A DNA stretch of 64,000 nucleotides from Actinacidiphila bryophytorum (GTDB lineage: Bacteria; Actinomycetota; Actinomycetes; Streptomycetales; Streptomycetaceae). The translations under genes were made by a program, and so were the position numbers. Of the stretch, positions 18,443 to 25,811 are shown piece after piece. A model generated the notes under the pieces. The model did not search any database. It was not told where the DNA came from and saw only the letters and a program-made list of their open reading frames with translations. Within the stretch, counting starts at the first letter, position 1. Each line of letters opens with the position of its first letter. The stretch spans positions 1-64,000 of the forward strand of contig NZ_JAFFIX010000001.1 of the NCBI RefSeq assembly GCF_016916835.1, given 5' to 3'.

Positions 18443-18809
18443 GGGGATGATCGGTTTCGACTGGGGATGTCGAAGCAGGGGAAGCGAGCCGAGGAAGCGG
18501 CAATGATCTCGTTAACCATATGTCGCAACCAATAATCGCCAACACCAAGCGCGATTCCTTCGCCCTCGCTGCCTAAGTAGCGACTTGCGAAGTGTCAGCC
18601 CGGGGGTGATCCCGACCCGGATCCTGGCATCATCAAGGGATCTAAACTTCCAGGACCGGTCACGGGTCCTGGGAGGAAACCAAACAGTGACTGGGCCCGT
18701 CGGCGGCTTGTCCGCGTGACTGCCGGGGCCGAGAAAAGCACAGCGGACTGCGCTCGGAGAAGCCCTGGTTCCGCACCACAGGACGCGGGTTCGATTCCCG
18801 CCATCTCCA
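18443..18809 (+). ncRNA. ssrA: tmRNA (ssrA), trans-translation RNA
   Basis: The 5' GGGGATG (18443-18449) pairs with CATCTCC (18802-18808) to form the acceptor stem. The conserved TCGGTTTCGACTGGGG follows the 5' end, and the T-arm GGGTTCGATTCCC lies at 18787-18799. CCA is not encoded and must be added. The resume codon GCC at 18538 opens a tag frame reading ANTKRDSFALAA, with TAA at 18574-18576. This is shorter than the Streptomyces tag I remember. A TACGAT at 18381-18386 could be an upstream -10, which would require 5' processing. It works with SmpB just upstream. Confidence 0.95.
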
Positions 18810-18820
18810 CTCATCCCATG

Positions 18821-18863
18821 CGCCGGACGGCGCCTCCCAGCCGGGAGGCGCCGTTCGGCGTTT
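18821..18863 (+). terminator. Terminator hairpin after tmRNA
   Basis: An 18-bp stem (18821-18838 with 18843-18860, one G-T pair) with a 4-base loop, followed by TTT. It starts 12 bases after the tmRNA 3' end. Confidence 0.85.
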
Positions 18864-18993
18864 CCGGGGGCTCACACCGGGCGGGTCGGGGGAATGAGAG
18901 CACGGTTGCGCCCGCGTGACCTGGTGGCACGGAGCGGTAACCCGGTGTTCCTAGGGTCGGGGCGACACCCGGCAGAGCACACAGGGAGGCGCC

Positions 18994-20358
18994 ATGAGTC
19001 GGTGGGCGGGGCGGTGGATCGAGAGTTGGGATCCCGAGGACGAGCGGTTCTGGAACGAGGGCGGCGGCCGGCGGGTCGCGCTGCGCAACCTGGTCTACTC
19101 CGTGCTGTCCGAGCACATCGGCTTCTCCATCTGGAGCCTGTGGTCGGTCATGGTGCTGTTCATGGGGCCGGAGTACCACGTCGACCCGGCGGGGAAGTTC
19201 TTCCTGGTCGCCATGCCGACGCTGGTCGGCGGGGTGCTGCGGGTGCCGTACACCTTCGCGGTGGCCAGGTTCGGCGGCCGCAACTGGACGATCTTCAGCG
19301 CGCTGCTGCTGCTGGTCCCGACGGTGACCGCGTCCTTCGTCATGAAGCCCGGGGTCTCCTACACCACGCTCATGCTGGTCGCGGCCCTCACCGGCGTCGG
19401 CGGCGGCAACTTCGCCTCCTCCATGACCAACATCAACTCCTTCTACCCGCTGCGCGAGAAGGGCTGGGCGCTCGGCCTCAACGCCGGCGGCGGCAACGTC
19501 GGCGTGGCCGCGATCCAGCTCGTCGGCCTGCTGGTCATCGCCACCGCCGGCGCCACACACCCGCGGGTCGTCCTCGCCGTCTACATCCCGCTCATCGTGG
19601 TCGCCGCCGCACTCGCCGCGCTCTACATGGACAACCTCACCGCGGTGAAGAACGACACCGGGGCCGCGATCGACGCCGCCAAGGACCCGCACACCTGGAT
19701 CATGTCGGTGCTCTACATCGGCACCTTCGGCTCCTTCATCGGCTACAGCTTCGCCTTCGGGCTGGTGCTGCAGAACCAGTTCGGCCGCACCCCGCTGCAC
19801 GCGGCCTACCTCACCTTCATCGGGCCGCTGCTCGGCTCGCTGGTACGGCCGCTCGGCGGCCGGCTCGCCGACCGCTTCGGCGGCGGGCGCATCACCCTGT
19901 GGAACTTCCTGGCCATGGCCGCCGCCACCGGGGTGGTCGTGGCCGCCTCCGAGCAGAAGTCGCTCGGGCTGTTCCTGCCCGGCTTCATCGCGCTGTTCGC
20001 GCTCAGCGGGCTCGGCAACGGCTCGGCCTTCAAGATGATCCCCGGCATCTTCCACCAGAAAGCCCTGGCCAAGGGCCTGACCGGGGAGGCCGCGGCAGCA
20101 CACGGGCGGCGCCTGTCGGGCGCGTCCATGGGCCTGATCGGGGCGGTCGGGGCACTCGGCGGCGTCGGCATCAACCTGGCCTTCCGCGAGAGCTTCCTGA
20201 ACAGCCACTCCGGCACCCCCGCCTTCGTGTCCTTCCTCGCCTACTACGCGGTCTGTTTCGCGGTCACCTGGGCCGTATACCTGCGGCGCCCCGCCCGCAC
20301 CCGCGCAGGGGAGGAGCACAGCGCCCCCACCGGTGCGGCCGCATACGCGGAGGTGTGA
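18994..20358 (+). CDS. narK: NarK/NasA-type nitrate/nitrite transporter (MFS)
   Basis: 454 aa; ATG 18994 follows AGGGAGG by a few bases. About twelve membrane helices. It carries both nitrate-porter signatures, GGGNFASSMTNINSFYP near residues 133-150 and the related NAGGGNVGVAAIQL, which line the substrate path. It imports nitrate or exchanges nitrate for nitrite across the cytoplasmic membrane. A TAGGGT near 18952 could be its -10. The next gene, nnaR, is its expected regulator. The narK-nnaR pair is a known nitrate-assimilation arrangement in Streptomyces. Confidence 0.92.
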   Translation: MSRWAGRWIESWDPEDERFWNEGGGRRVALRNLVYSVLSEHIGFSIWSLWSVMVLFMGPEYHVDPAGKFFLVAMPTLVGGVLRVPYTFAVARFGGRNWTIFSALLLLVPTVTASFVMKPGVSYTTLMLVAALTGVGGGNFASSMTNINSFYPLREKGWALGLNAGGGNVGVAAIQLVGLLVIATAGATHPRVVLAVYIPLIVVAAALAALYMDNLTAVKNDTGAAIDAAKDPHTWIMSVLYIGTFGSFIGYSFAFGLVLQNQFGRTPLHAAYLTFIGPLLGSLVRPLGGRLADRFGGGRITLWNFLAMAAATGVVVAASEQKSLGLFLPGFIALFALSGLGNGSAFKMIPGIFHQKALAKGLTGEAAAAHGRRLSGASMGLIGAVGALGGVGINLAFRESFLNSHSGTPAFVSFLAYYAVCFAVTWAVYLRRPARTRAGEEHSAPTGAAAYAEV

Positions 20359-20373
20359 GCGCCTGATACGTAC

Positions 20374-20411
20374 GTAACACCCGGGAAATCCCGGCGAACC
20401 GAACCCGTCAC
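20374..20411 (+). promoter_or_regulatory. Candidate GlnR-type nitrogen box between narK and nnaR
   Basis: GTAAC (20374-20378), six bases, GAAAT (20385-20389), then GAACC (20396-20400), six bases, GTCAC (20407-20411). The first pair fits the published GlnR pattern GTnAC-n6-GAAAC with one mismatch. The second pair has the two half-site types in swapped order. It lies upstream of nnaR, so nitrogen control of the regulator gene is plausible. Confidence 0.4.
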
Positions 20412-20489
20412 CCCGCCTTGGGACGATGCCGGAACCCGGCGGGGTGGCGGGACGGAACGTGGAACCTCAGCAGCAAGGTGGGCGGAGCG

Positions 20490-21662
20490 ATGCAGGCGCA
20501 ACAGGCGAGCGGGAACGGCGGACCAGAACCTGTGGCACCGCTGGCGGGCTTCACCGTCGGCGTGACGGCGGCCCGCCGCGCCGACGAACTGGGCGCACTG
20601 CTGGAACGGCGCGGCGCCACCGTACTGCGCGCACCCGTCCTGCGGATCGTGCCGCTCATCGACGACGCGGAGTTGCTCGCCACCACCAAGCAACTCCTCG
20701 ACGACGCACCCGACATCGTCGTCGCCACCACCGCGATCGGCTTCCGCGGCTGGATCGAGGCGGCCGACGGGTGGGGCCTCGGCGAAGCGCTGCTGCGGCG
20801 GCTCGGCGAAGCGGAACTGCTCGCCCGCGGCCCCAAGGTGCGCGGCGCCGTCCGCGCCGCCGGGCTCACCGAAGCCTGGTCGCCCGCGTCGGAATCCATG
20901 GCGGAAGTGCTCGAACGGCTCCTGGAAGAAGGCGTCGACGGGCGGCGCGTCGCCGTCCAGCTGCACGGGGAGCCGCTGCCCGGCTTCATCGAGTCGCTGC
21001 GGGTCGCCGGCGCGCGCGTCGTCGCCGTCCCCGTCTACCGGTGGCTGCCCCCCGAGGACATCGCCCCCGTCGACCGGCTCCTCGACGCGGTCGTCGCGCG
21101 ATCGATCGACGCGGTCAGCTTCACCAGTGCGCCGGCCGCCGCGTCGCTGCTCGACCGCGCCGGGCAGCGCGGGCAGCTCGACGCCGTCCTCGACGCCTTC
21201 CGGCGCGACGTGCTCGTCGCCTGCGTCGGGCCGGTCACCGCGCTGCCCCTCCAGGCGCACGACATCCCCACATTCCAGCCCGAACGCTTTCGGCTCGGGC
21301 CGCTCGTGCAGGTCATCGCCCGGGAGCTGCCCGGGCGGGTACGGCCGCTGCCTGTCGCCGGGCACGAGGTCGAGATCCGCGGGCAGGCGGCGGTCGTCGA
21401 CGGCCTCCTGCGGCCGGTGCCGCCGGCCGGTATGGCGCTGCTGCGCGCTCTCGCGCGCCGGCCCGGGTGGGTCGTCTCCCGGGCCGACCTCCTCCGGGTC
21501 CTGCCCGGGGCCGGGCGCGACGAGCACGCCGTGGAGACGGCCATGGCCCGTCTCCGCTCAGCCCTCGGGGCGCCCAAGCTCATCCAGACCGTCGTCAAGC
21601 GAGGCTACCGCCTCGCCCTCGACCCCCACGCCGACAAATACGCCCCGGGCGCCGCCCTCTAA
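20490..21662 (+). CDS. nnaR: HemD-like regulator with C-terminal winged helix (NnaR-type nitrate regulator)
   Basis: 390 aa from ATG 20490 (GTG 20478 is possible). The first ~275 residues form a uroporphyrinogen-III synthase fold (GFTVGVTAARRADELGALLERRGA, STAATSLL-like 'SFTSAPAAASLL'). The last ~90 form an OmpR-type winged helix (AGMALLRALARRPGWVVSRADLL...ETAMARLRSALG...VVKRGYRL). This fusion is the NnaR architecture, described in Streptomyces as a co-activator of nitrate/nitrite assimilation genes with GlnR. Its position next to narK supports that role over a biosynthetic HemD. It may sense a tetrapyrrole or related ligand, but that is inference. Confidence 0.85.
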   Translation: MQAQQASGNGGPEPVAPLAGFTVGVTAARRADELGALLERRGATVLRAPVLRIVPLIDDAELLATTKQLLDDAPDIVVATTAIGFRGWIEAADGWGLGEALLRRLGEAELLARGPKVRGAVRAAGLTEAWSPASESMAEVLERLLEEGVDGRRVAVQLHGEPLPGFIESLRVAGARVVAVPVYRWLPPEDIAPVDRLLDAVVARSIDAVSFTSAPAAASLLDRAGQRGQLDAVLDAFRRDVLVACVGPVTALPLQAHDIPTFQPERFRLGPLVQVIARELPGRVRPLPVAGHEVEIRGQAAVVDGLLRPVPPAGMALLRALARRPGWVVSRADLLRVLPGAGRDEHAVETAMARLRSALGAPKLIQTVVKRGYRLALDPHADKYAPGAAL

Positions 21663-22230
21663 CCCCCGGGGTGCCCCCGCCCCCGGCCCGGGACCTTCCC
21701 CCGGTGGTGGGCTGTTCTCGCAGTTCCCCGAGCCCCTGGGTGACTGCCACTTGCTGTGGCGTTGCCTTCTTTCCCCCCGCTGGGGCGGGGCGCGCAGTTC
21801 CCCGCGCCCCTGAAAAACGCTCACCCTCGCAGGCAGAGGGCACCCACCTGAAAAACGCCCACCCTGCAGGCAGAGGGCACCCACCTGAAAAACGCCCACC
21901 CTGCAGGCAGAGGGCAACCATCAGGGGCGCGGGGAACGGCGCGCGCAACCACCGTGGACCGTTGTGTGGGGACGGGCGATCACCACCCCAGGGGCGCGGG
22001 GGACTGCGCGCCCAGCCCGAGCGGGCGGGAAAAAGGCAACGCACCGCAAGGGGCAGGACCTCGGGGGCGCGGGGAACGGCGCGGCCAGCTACGACGGCGC
22101 TGAGGTCGAGCGCGTACCGCAAGGGGGAGGGTGGAGGGAGCCCGGGGGAGCCGGGGGTGTAAGGCTCTAGCCCCCGACGGGAGGAAACCGGCACTCTAAG
22201 GGCGAGCCGTCCGTACGGAGGGAGGGGGCG
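21663..22230. repeat. Intergenic repeat mosaic 1 (no gene)
   Basis: Holds several copies, in both orientations, of the GGGGCGCGGGGAAC(T/G)GCGCG core (for example near 21790-21810, 21923-21945, 21991-22015 and 22062-22085). It also holds AAGGCAACGCACCGCAAGGGGCAGG blocks and the 37-bp tandem triplicate described separately. The same modules recur in six other intergenic regions of this window. No credible ORF. Confidence 0.75.
21809..21920. repeat. Three tandem copies of a 37-38-bp unit
   Basis: Units start at 21809, 21847 and 21884 with CCTGAAAAACGC and end with GGCAGAGGGCA. The second and third are nearly identical. The same unit occurs as a single copy in other repeat mosaics, for example near 38458. 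Confidence 0.8.
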
Positions 22231-22809
22231 ATGGGGGAGTTGAGGTTCGACGGGGGGCGGGTGTGCCTGGACCTCGTGGCGACCCGGGTGGCCCGGCCGG
22301 TGGGGGAGCGGCTGGACCGGGCCGAGCGGGTGGTCGAGTGGGCGTACGGCACCGGGCTGGTCCCGCCGGGGACCCCCGTGGACGCCGACGCCGGCTGGAC
22401 GCAGGGCCTCACCGACCTCCGTACGCTCCTGGAGGCGCTGGTGGGCGCCCAGCTCACCGGCGCACCGCCGCCGCAGGACGCGGTGGCCCGGCTCAACGAC
22501 CTGGCGCGGGTCGCCCCGCCCGCCCCGCGGGCGGTGCTGGCCGAGGACGGCACCCTGACCAGGGCACTCGCGGCGCCGCCGGATGCGGCAGCCCTGCTCG
22601 CGGCGGTGGCGAGGGACGCGGTGGACCTGTTCACCGACCCGGTGGCCCGCTCCCAGCTGCGCCGCTGCGAGGGCGAGAACTGCGCCCTGGTGTACCTGGA
22701 CACCTCCCGGGGCCGGCGCCGCCGCTGGTGCAGCAGTGAGGTGTGCGGCAACCGCGAGCGTGTCGCCCGGCACCGCAGGCGTACCGCACCGGCGTTGCGC
22801 AACGCCTGA
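22231..22809 (+). CDS. ABATE/CGNR zinc-finger putative transcription regulator
   Basis: 192 aa; GGAGGGAGGGGG just upstream of ATG 22231. The N-terminal ABATE-like domain (MGELRFDGGRVCLDLVATR...) is followed by a C-terminal CGNR zinc finger: CEGENC, then WCSSEVCGNRERVARHR. This family is presumed to bind DNA, with the N-terminal part sensing a ligand or stress. The gene lies immediately upstream of the HelD-like helicase on the same strand. The end of the ORF contains a 16-bp palindrome that may act on the helicase promoter. Confidence 0.85.
   Translation: MGELRFDGGRVCLDLVATRVARPVGERLDRAERVVEWAYGTGLVPPGTPVDADAGWTQGLTDLRTLLEALVGAQLTGAPPPQDAVARLNDLARVAPPAPRAVLAEDGTLTRALAAPPDAAALLAAVARDAVDLFTDPVARSQLRRCEGENCALVYLDTSRGRRRRWCSSEVCGNRERVARHRRRTAPALRNA
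22791..22806. promoter_or_regulatory. 16-bp perfect palindrome upstream of the HelD-like gene
   Basis: GGCGTTGCGCAACGCC, overlapping the last codons of the CGNR gene and 117 bases before the helicase GTG. It could be an operator for the helicase promoter, or chance symmetry of an Ala-Leu-Arg-Asn-Ala coding end. Confidence 0.3.
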
Positions 22810-22922
22810 CCCGGGGTGCCGGGTGGGCAGAAGCGCGCAGGTCGCGTACGGTTGCAGGCTGCCCCTCGCGCGGAACGGTAACCCGCGGGGCGGCGCACGA
22901 CGTACACAGAAGGGGGTCCTGC

Positions 22923-25205
22923 GTGGCCGCGCAGACCGCAGTTCAGGACCGGCAGGGCGGCGGCGGGGTCCGGGAGCGTGAGATCGCCGTCGAGCAGCAG
23001 CATCTCGACCGGGTCTACCGCCGTCTCGAGGAGAAGATCCACGAGGCGGAGTTCCTGATGAGCGACGCCGCCAAGAAGGGCCAGGCGGGCACGCCCGGCG
23101 CGCTCGCCGAGCGGGACGCGCAGGTCTACCGGGCCGGGGTGCACCTGAACCGGCTGAACAGCGAGTTCGAGGACTTCCTCTTCGGCAGGATCGACCTGCT
23201 GCGCGGCAAGGACGGCAAGAAGGGCGTGGACGGCGCCTTCACCTCCGTGGACCCGGCCGACGACGCCATCCGCGACGACGCCACCGCGGACATCGCCGAG
23301 ACCCTGCACATCGGCAGGATCGGCGTGCTCGACACCGACTACGCCCCGCTGGTCATCGACTGGCGGGCGCCGGCCGCCGCGCCCTTCTACCGTTCGACGC
23401 CGGTGGCACCCGGCCGGGTCGTGCGGCGCCGGGTGATCAGGTCCAAGGGGCGCCGGGTGCTGGGCGTCGAGGACGACCTGCTGCGCCCGGAGCTGACCAC
23501 AGGGCTGCCCGTTGTCGGCGACGGCGCCCTGATGGCCGCGCTCGGCCAGGCCAGGACGCACACCATGCGGGACATCGTGTCCAGCATCCAGGCCGAGCAG
23601 GACATGGTGATCAGGGCGCCCGCCGCGTCCGTCACCGAGGTCACCGGCGGCCCGGGCACCGGCAAGACCGCGGTGGCCCTGCACCGGGCGGCGTACCTGC
23701 TCTACCAGGACCGGCGGCGCTACTCCGGCGGCATCCTCTGCGTCAGCCCGACGCCGCTGCTGGTGGCGTACACCGAGGGCGTCCTGCCCTCGCTCGGCGA
23801 GGAGGGGCAGGTCGCGATCCGTGCGGTCGGCTCCCTCGTGGACGGCGTGACCGCGGACCTCTACGACGAGCCGGCCACCGCCCGCGTCAAGGGCTCCCTG
23901 CGCATGCAGAAGGTGCTGCGCAACGCCGCACGCGGCTGCCTCGACCTGGCGGGCGGCGCCCCCGCCACCCTGCGGGTGGTGGCCTTCGGGCGGCGCATCG
24001 AACTGTCCGCGGGCGAACTGGCCGACCTGCGGCACAGCGCGCTCGGCGGCACCGCCCCGCTCAACCTGCTGCGCCCGCGAGCCCGCCGGCTGCTGCTCGA
24101 CGCGCTGTGGCGCAAGACCGGGCGGCGCTTCGACGACGCGGAACTGGCCGCCGAGGAGCGGCAGGGCTTCGACGAGGACATCTCCACCGAGCAGGACTTC
24201 ACCGACTTCCTCGACGCCTGGTGGCCGGTGCTCGAACCCCGCCGGGTGCTGGCGGCGCTCGCCGACGAGAAGCGGCTGGCCCGCTGGGCGCGCCGGGTCC
24301 TCACGCCGCCCGAGGTGCGGCGGGTGGCGCGGTCCCTGCGCAGGGACGGTGCGACCGCGCACGACGTGGCGCTGCTGGACGAGCTGGACACGGTGCTCGG
24401 CCCCGTGCCCAAGCCCAAGCGGCGCGAGGCCGACCCGCTGGACGAGCTGACCGGGCTCGACGAGGTCACCACCTACGCCGACCGCATGCCGGGGCGGCGC
24501 GCCCGCTCGGAGCGGCTGGACGAGGAGCGCACCGAGTACGCCCACGTCATCGTGGACGAGGCGCAGGACCTCACGCCCATGCAGTGGCGGATGGTCGGCC
24601 GCCGCGGCCGTACGGCCACCTGGACGATCGTCGGCGACCCCGCGCAGAGTTCCTGGTCCGACGTGGAGGAGGCGGCCCGCGCCCGCGACGAGGCACTCGG
24701 CAGCAGGCCCAGGCGGCGCTTCACCCTCACCGTCAACTACCGCAACCCGGCGGAGATCGCCGAGGTCGCCTCGACGGTCCTGGCGCTCGCGATGCCCGGT
24801 ACGCAGTCGCCGCGGGCGGTCCGCTCCACCGGCATCCTGCCGCGCTACGAGGTCGCAGGCGACGATCTGGGCGCGGACGTACGGGCCTCGGCCGAGCGGC
24901 TGCTCGCCGAGGTCGACGGGACCGTCGGGGTCGTCGTGGCCATGAACCGGCGGGCGCAGGCCCGCGGCTGGCTCGAAGGGCTCGGCGAGCGGGTCGTCGC
25001 GCTGGGCAGCCTTGAGGCCAAGGGGCTCGAATACGATGCCACGGTGGTTGTGGCGCCGGCCGAGATCGCGGAGGAGTCCCCCGCGGGCCTTCGCGTGCTG
25101 TACGTCGCCCTCACGCGGGCGACCCAGCGGCTCACCGTCCTCGCAGGCGACCGCGACGCCCCCGACCCCCACGGCATCCCCGACCTCCTCACCCCCCTGG
25201 CCTGA
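22923..25205 (+). CDS. HelD/HelR-like UvrD-family ATPase that acts on RNA polymerase
   Basis: 760 aa from GTG 22923, six bases after AGAAGGGGG. A long N-terminal coiled-coil arm (EREIAVEQQHLDRVYRRLEEKI...) precedes a superfamily 1 helicase-like ATPase: Walker A GGPGTGKTAV (K248), DEAQDLTPMQWRMVGRR (Walker B), GDPAQSSW, and C-terminal motifs YVALTRATQRL. The HIGRIGVLDTDYAPLVIDWRAP segment is diagnostic for HelD-type proteins. These dissociate stalled RNA polymerase, and the actinobacterial HelR branch gives tolerance to rifamycins. No canonical rifamycin-associated element could be picked out by eye, so HelR versus another HelD paralogue is open. Confidence 0.88.
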   Translation: MAAQTAVQDRQGGGGVREREIAVEQQHLDRVYRRLEEKIHEAEFLMSDAAKKGQAGTPGALAERDAQVYRAGVHLNRLNSEFEDFLFGRIDLLRGKDGKKGVDGAFTSVDPADDAIRDDATADIAETLHIGRIGVLDTDYAPLVIDWRAPAAAPFYRSTPVAPGRVVRRRVIRSKGRRVLGVEDDLLRPELTTGLPVVGDGALMAALGQARTHTMRDIVSSIQAEQDMVIRAPAASVTEVTGGPGTGKTAVALHRAAYLLYQDRRRYSGGILCVSPTPLLVAYTEGVLPSLGEEGQVAIRAVGSLVDGVTADLYDEPATARVKGSLRMQKVLRNAARGCLDLAGGAPATLRVVAFGRRIELSAGELADLRHSALGGTAPLNLLRPRARRLLLDALWRKTGRRFDDAELAAEERQGFDEDISTEQDFTDFLDAWWPVLEPRRVLAALADEKRLARWARRVLTPPEVRRVARSLRRDGATAHDVALLDELDTVLGPVPKPKRREADPLDELTGLDEVTTYADRMPGRRARSERLDEERTEYAHVIVDEAQDLTPMQWRMVGRRGRTATWTIVGDPAQSSWSDVEEAARARDEALGSRPRRRFTLTVNYRNPAEIAEVASTVLALAMPGTQSPRAVRSTGILPRYEVAGDDLGADVRASAERLLAEVDGTVGVVVAMNRRAQARGWLEGLGERVVALGSLEAKGLEYDATVVVAPAEIAEESPAGLRVLYVALTRATQRLTVLAGDRDAPDPHGIPDLLTPLA

Positions 25206-25752
25206 CCCCTGCCGTCCACCTGCGGCCGGTCGCGCAGTTCCCCGCGCCCCTTAAAAACGCTCACCCTCTCTGCGGAAGGGGGCACCCCCCCAGGAGGCGC
25301 TGGGGGTACCCCCAGGCGAAGCTCTGGGGGCGGAACTGCGCGCTCAGCCTGAGCGGGCGGGAAGAAGGCAACGCACGGCAAGGGGCAGGACCTGAAGGGG
25401 CGCGGGGAACTGCGCGACCAGCCACCGCGGACCGGCAGACGCACCGCCACAGCAGGTGGCACCCCGGAAGGCGCACCCCCCCGCCGGGGGAAGGAGGCCC
25501 GGGGCGCGCGGGGGCGCGGGGGTGGGGGTCGTGAGGCGCGGCAGGCGCCGGTGGGGGCTGCGTACAACGCAGGATTGATGAGGTTGGTGACACCGACCCG
25601 CCATGCTCGCCTCGCGGCAAGTGGGCGCTCGAAGCGCCTAAGGTTGGGCCCGGGGGCTTGGATCGGGCCGGTGCCGTACCCAGGCTAACAAACGGTCGGC
25701 GGAAGCTCTTCCCGTGCCGGGCAAAACCGGGGTGTTGCGGTGTCTTCACATC
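25206..25752. repeat. Intergenic repeat mosaic 2 (no gene)
   Basis: Shares modules with mosaic 1: GCGCAGTTCCCCGCGCCCCTTAAAAACGC near 25230-25260, the GGGTACCCCCAGGCGAAGCTCTGGGGG block at 25303-25330, AAGGCAACGCACGGCAAGGGGCAGGACCTG at 25367-25395, and GGGGCGCGGGGAACTGCGCGACCAGCCACC at 25398-25427. From about 25500 onward it is unique sequence leading to the malic enzyme promoter. No credible ORF. Confidence 0.7.
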
Positions 25753-25770
25753 GTGGAAGTAGTCTTCCAC
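25753..25770. promoter_or_regulatory. Operator-like palindrome upstream of malic enzyme
   Basis: GTGGAAG-TAGT-CTTCCAC, a perfect 7-bp dyad with 4-bp spacer, 41 bases before the malic enzyme ATG. Its position near a likely transcription start suggests a repressor or activator site. The cognate protein is unknown. Confidence 0.5.
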
Positions 25771-25811
25771 GGGTACGAACACCCTCAGGCAGGAACCGGA
25801 AGAAGGTCGTC

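Noticed and set aside
21663..22230. Small protein genes inside the repeat mosaics (several 60-180 codon frames)
   Set aside because: The frames follow the repeats, encode Pro/Arg/Gly-rich sequence, recur in other mosaics in different frames and lack ribosome sites.
22167..25172. 1001-codon minus-strand frame opposite the HelD-like gene
   Set aside because: Shadow of the helicase coding strand; no motif, low-complexity composition.
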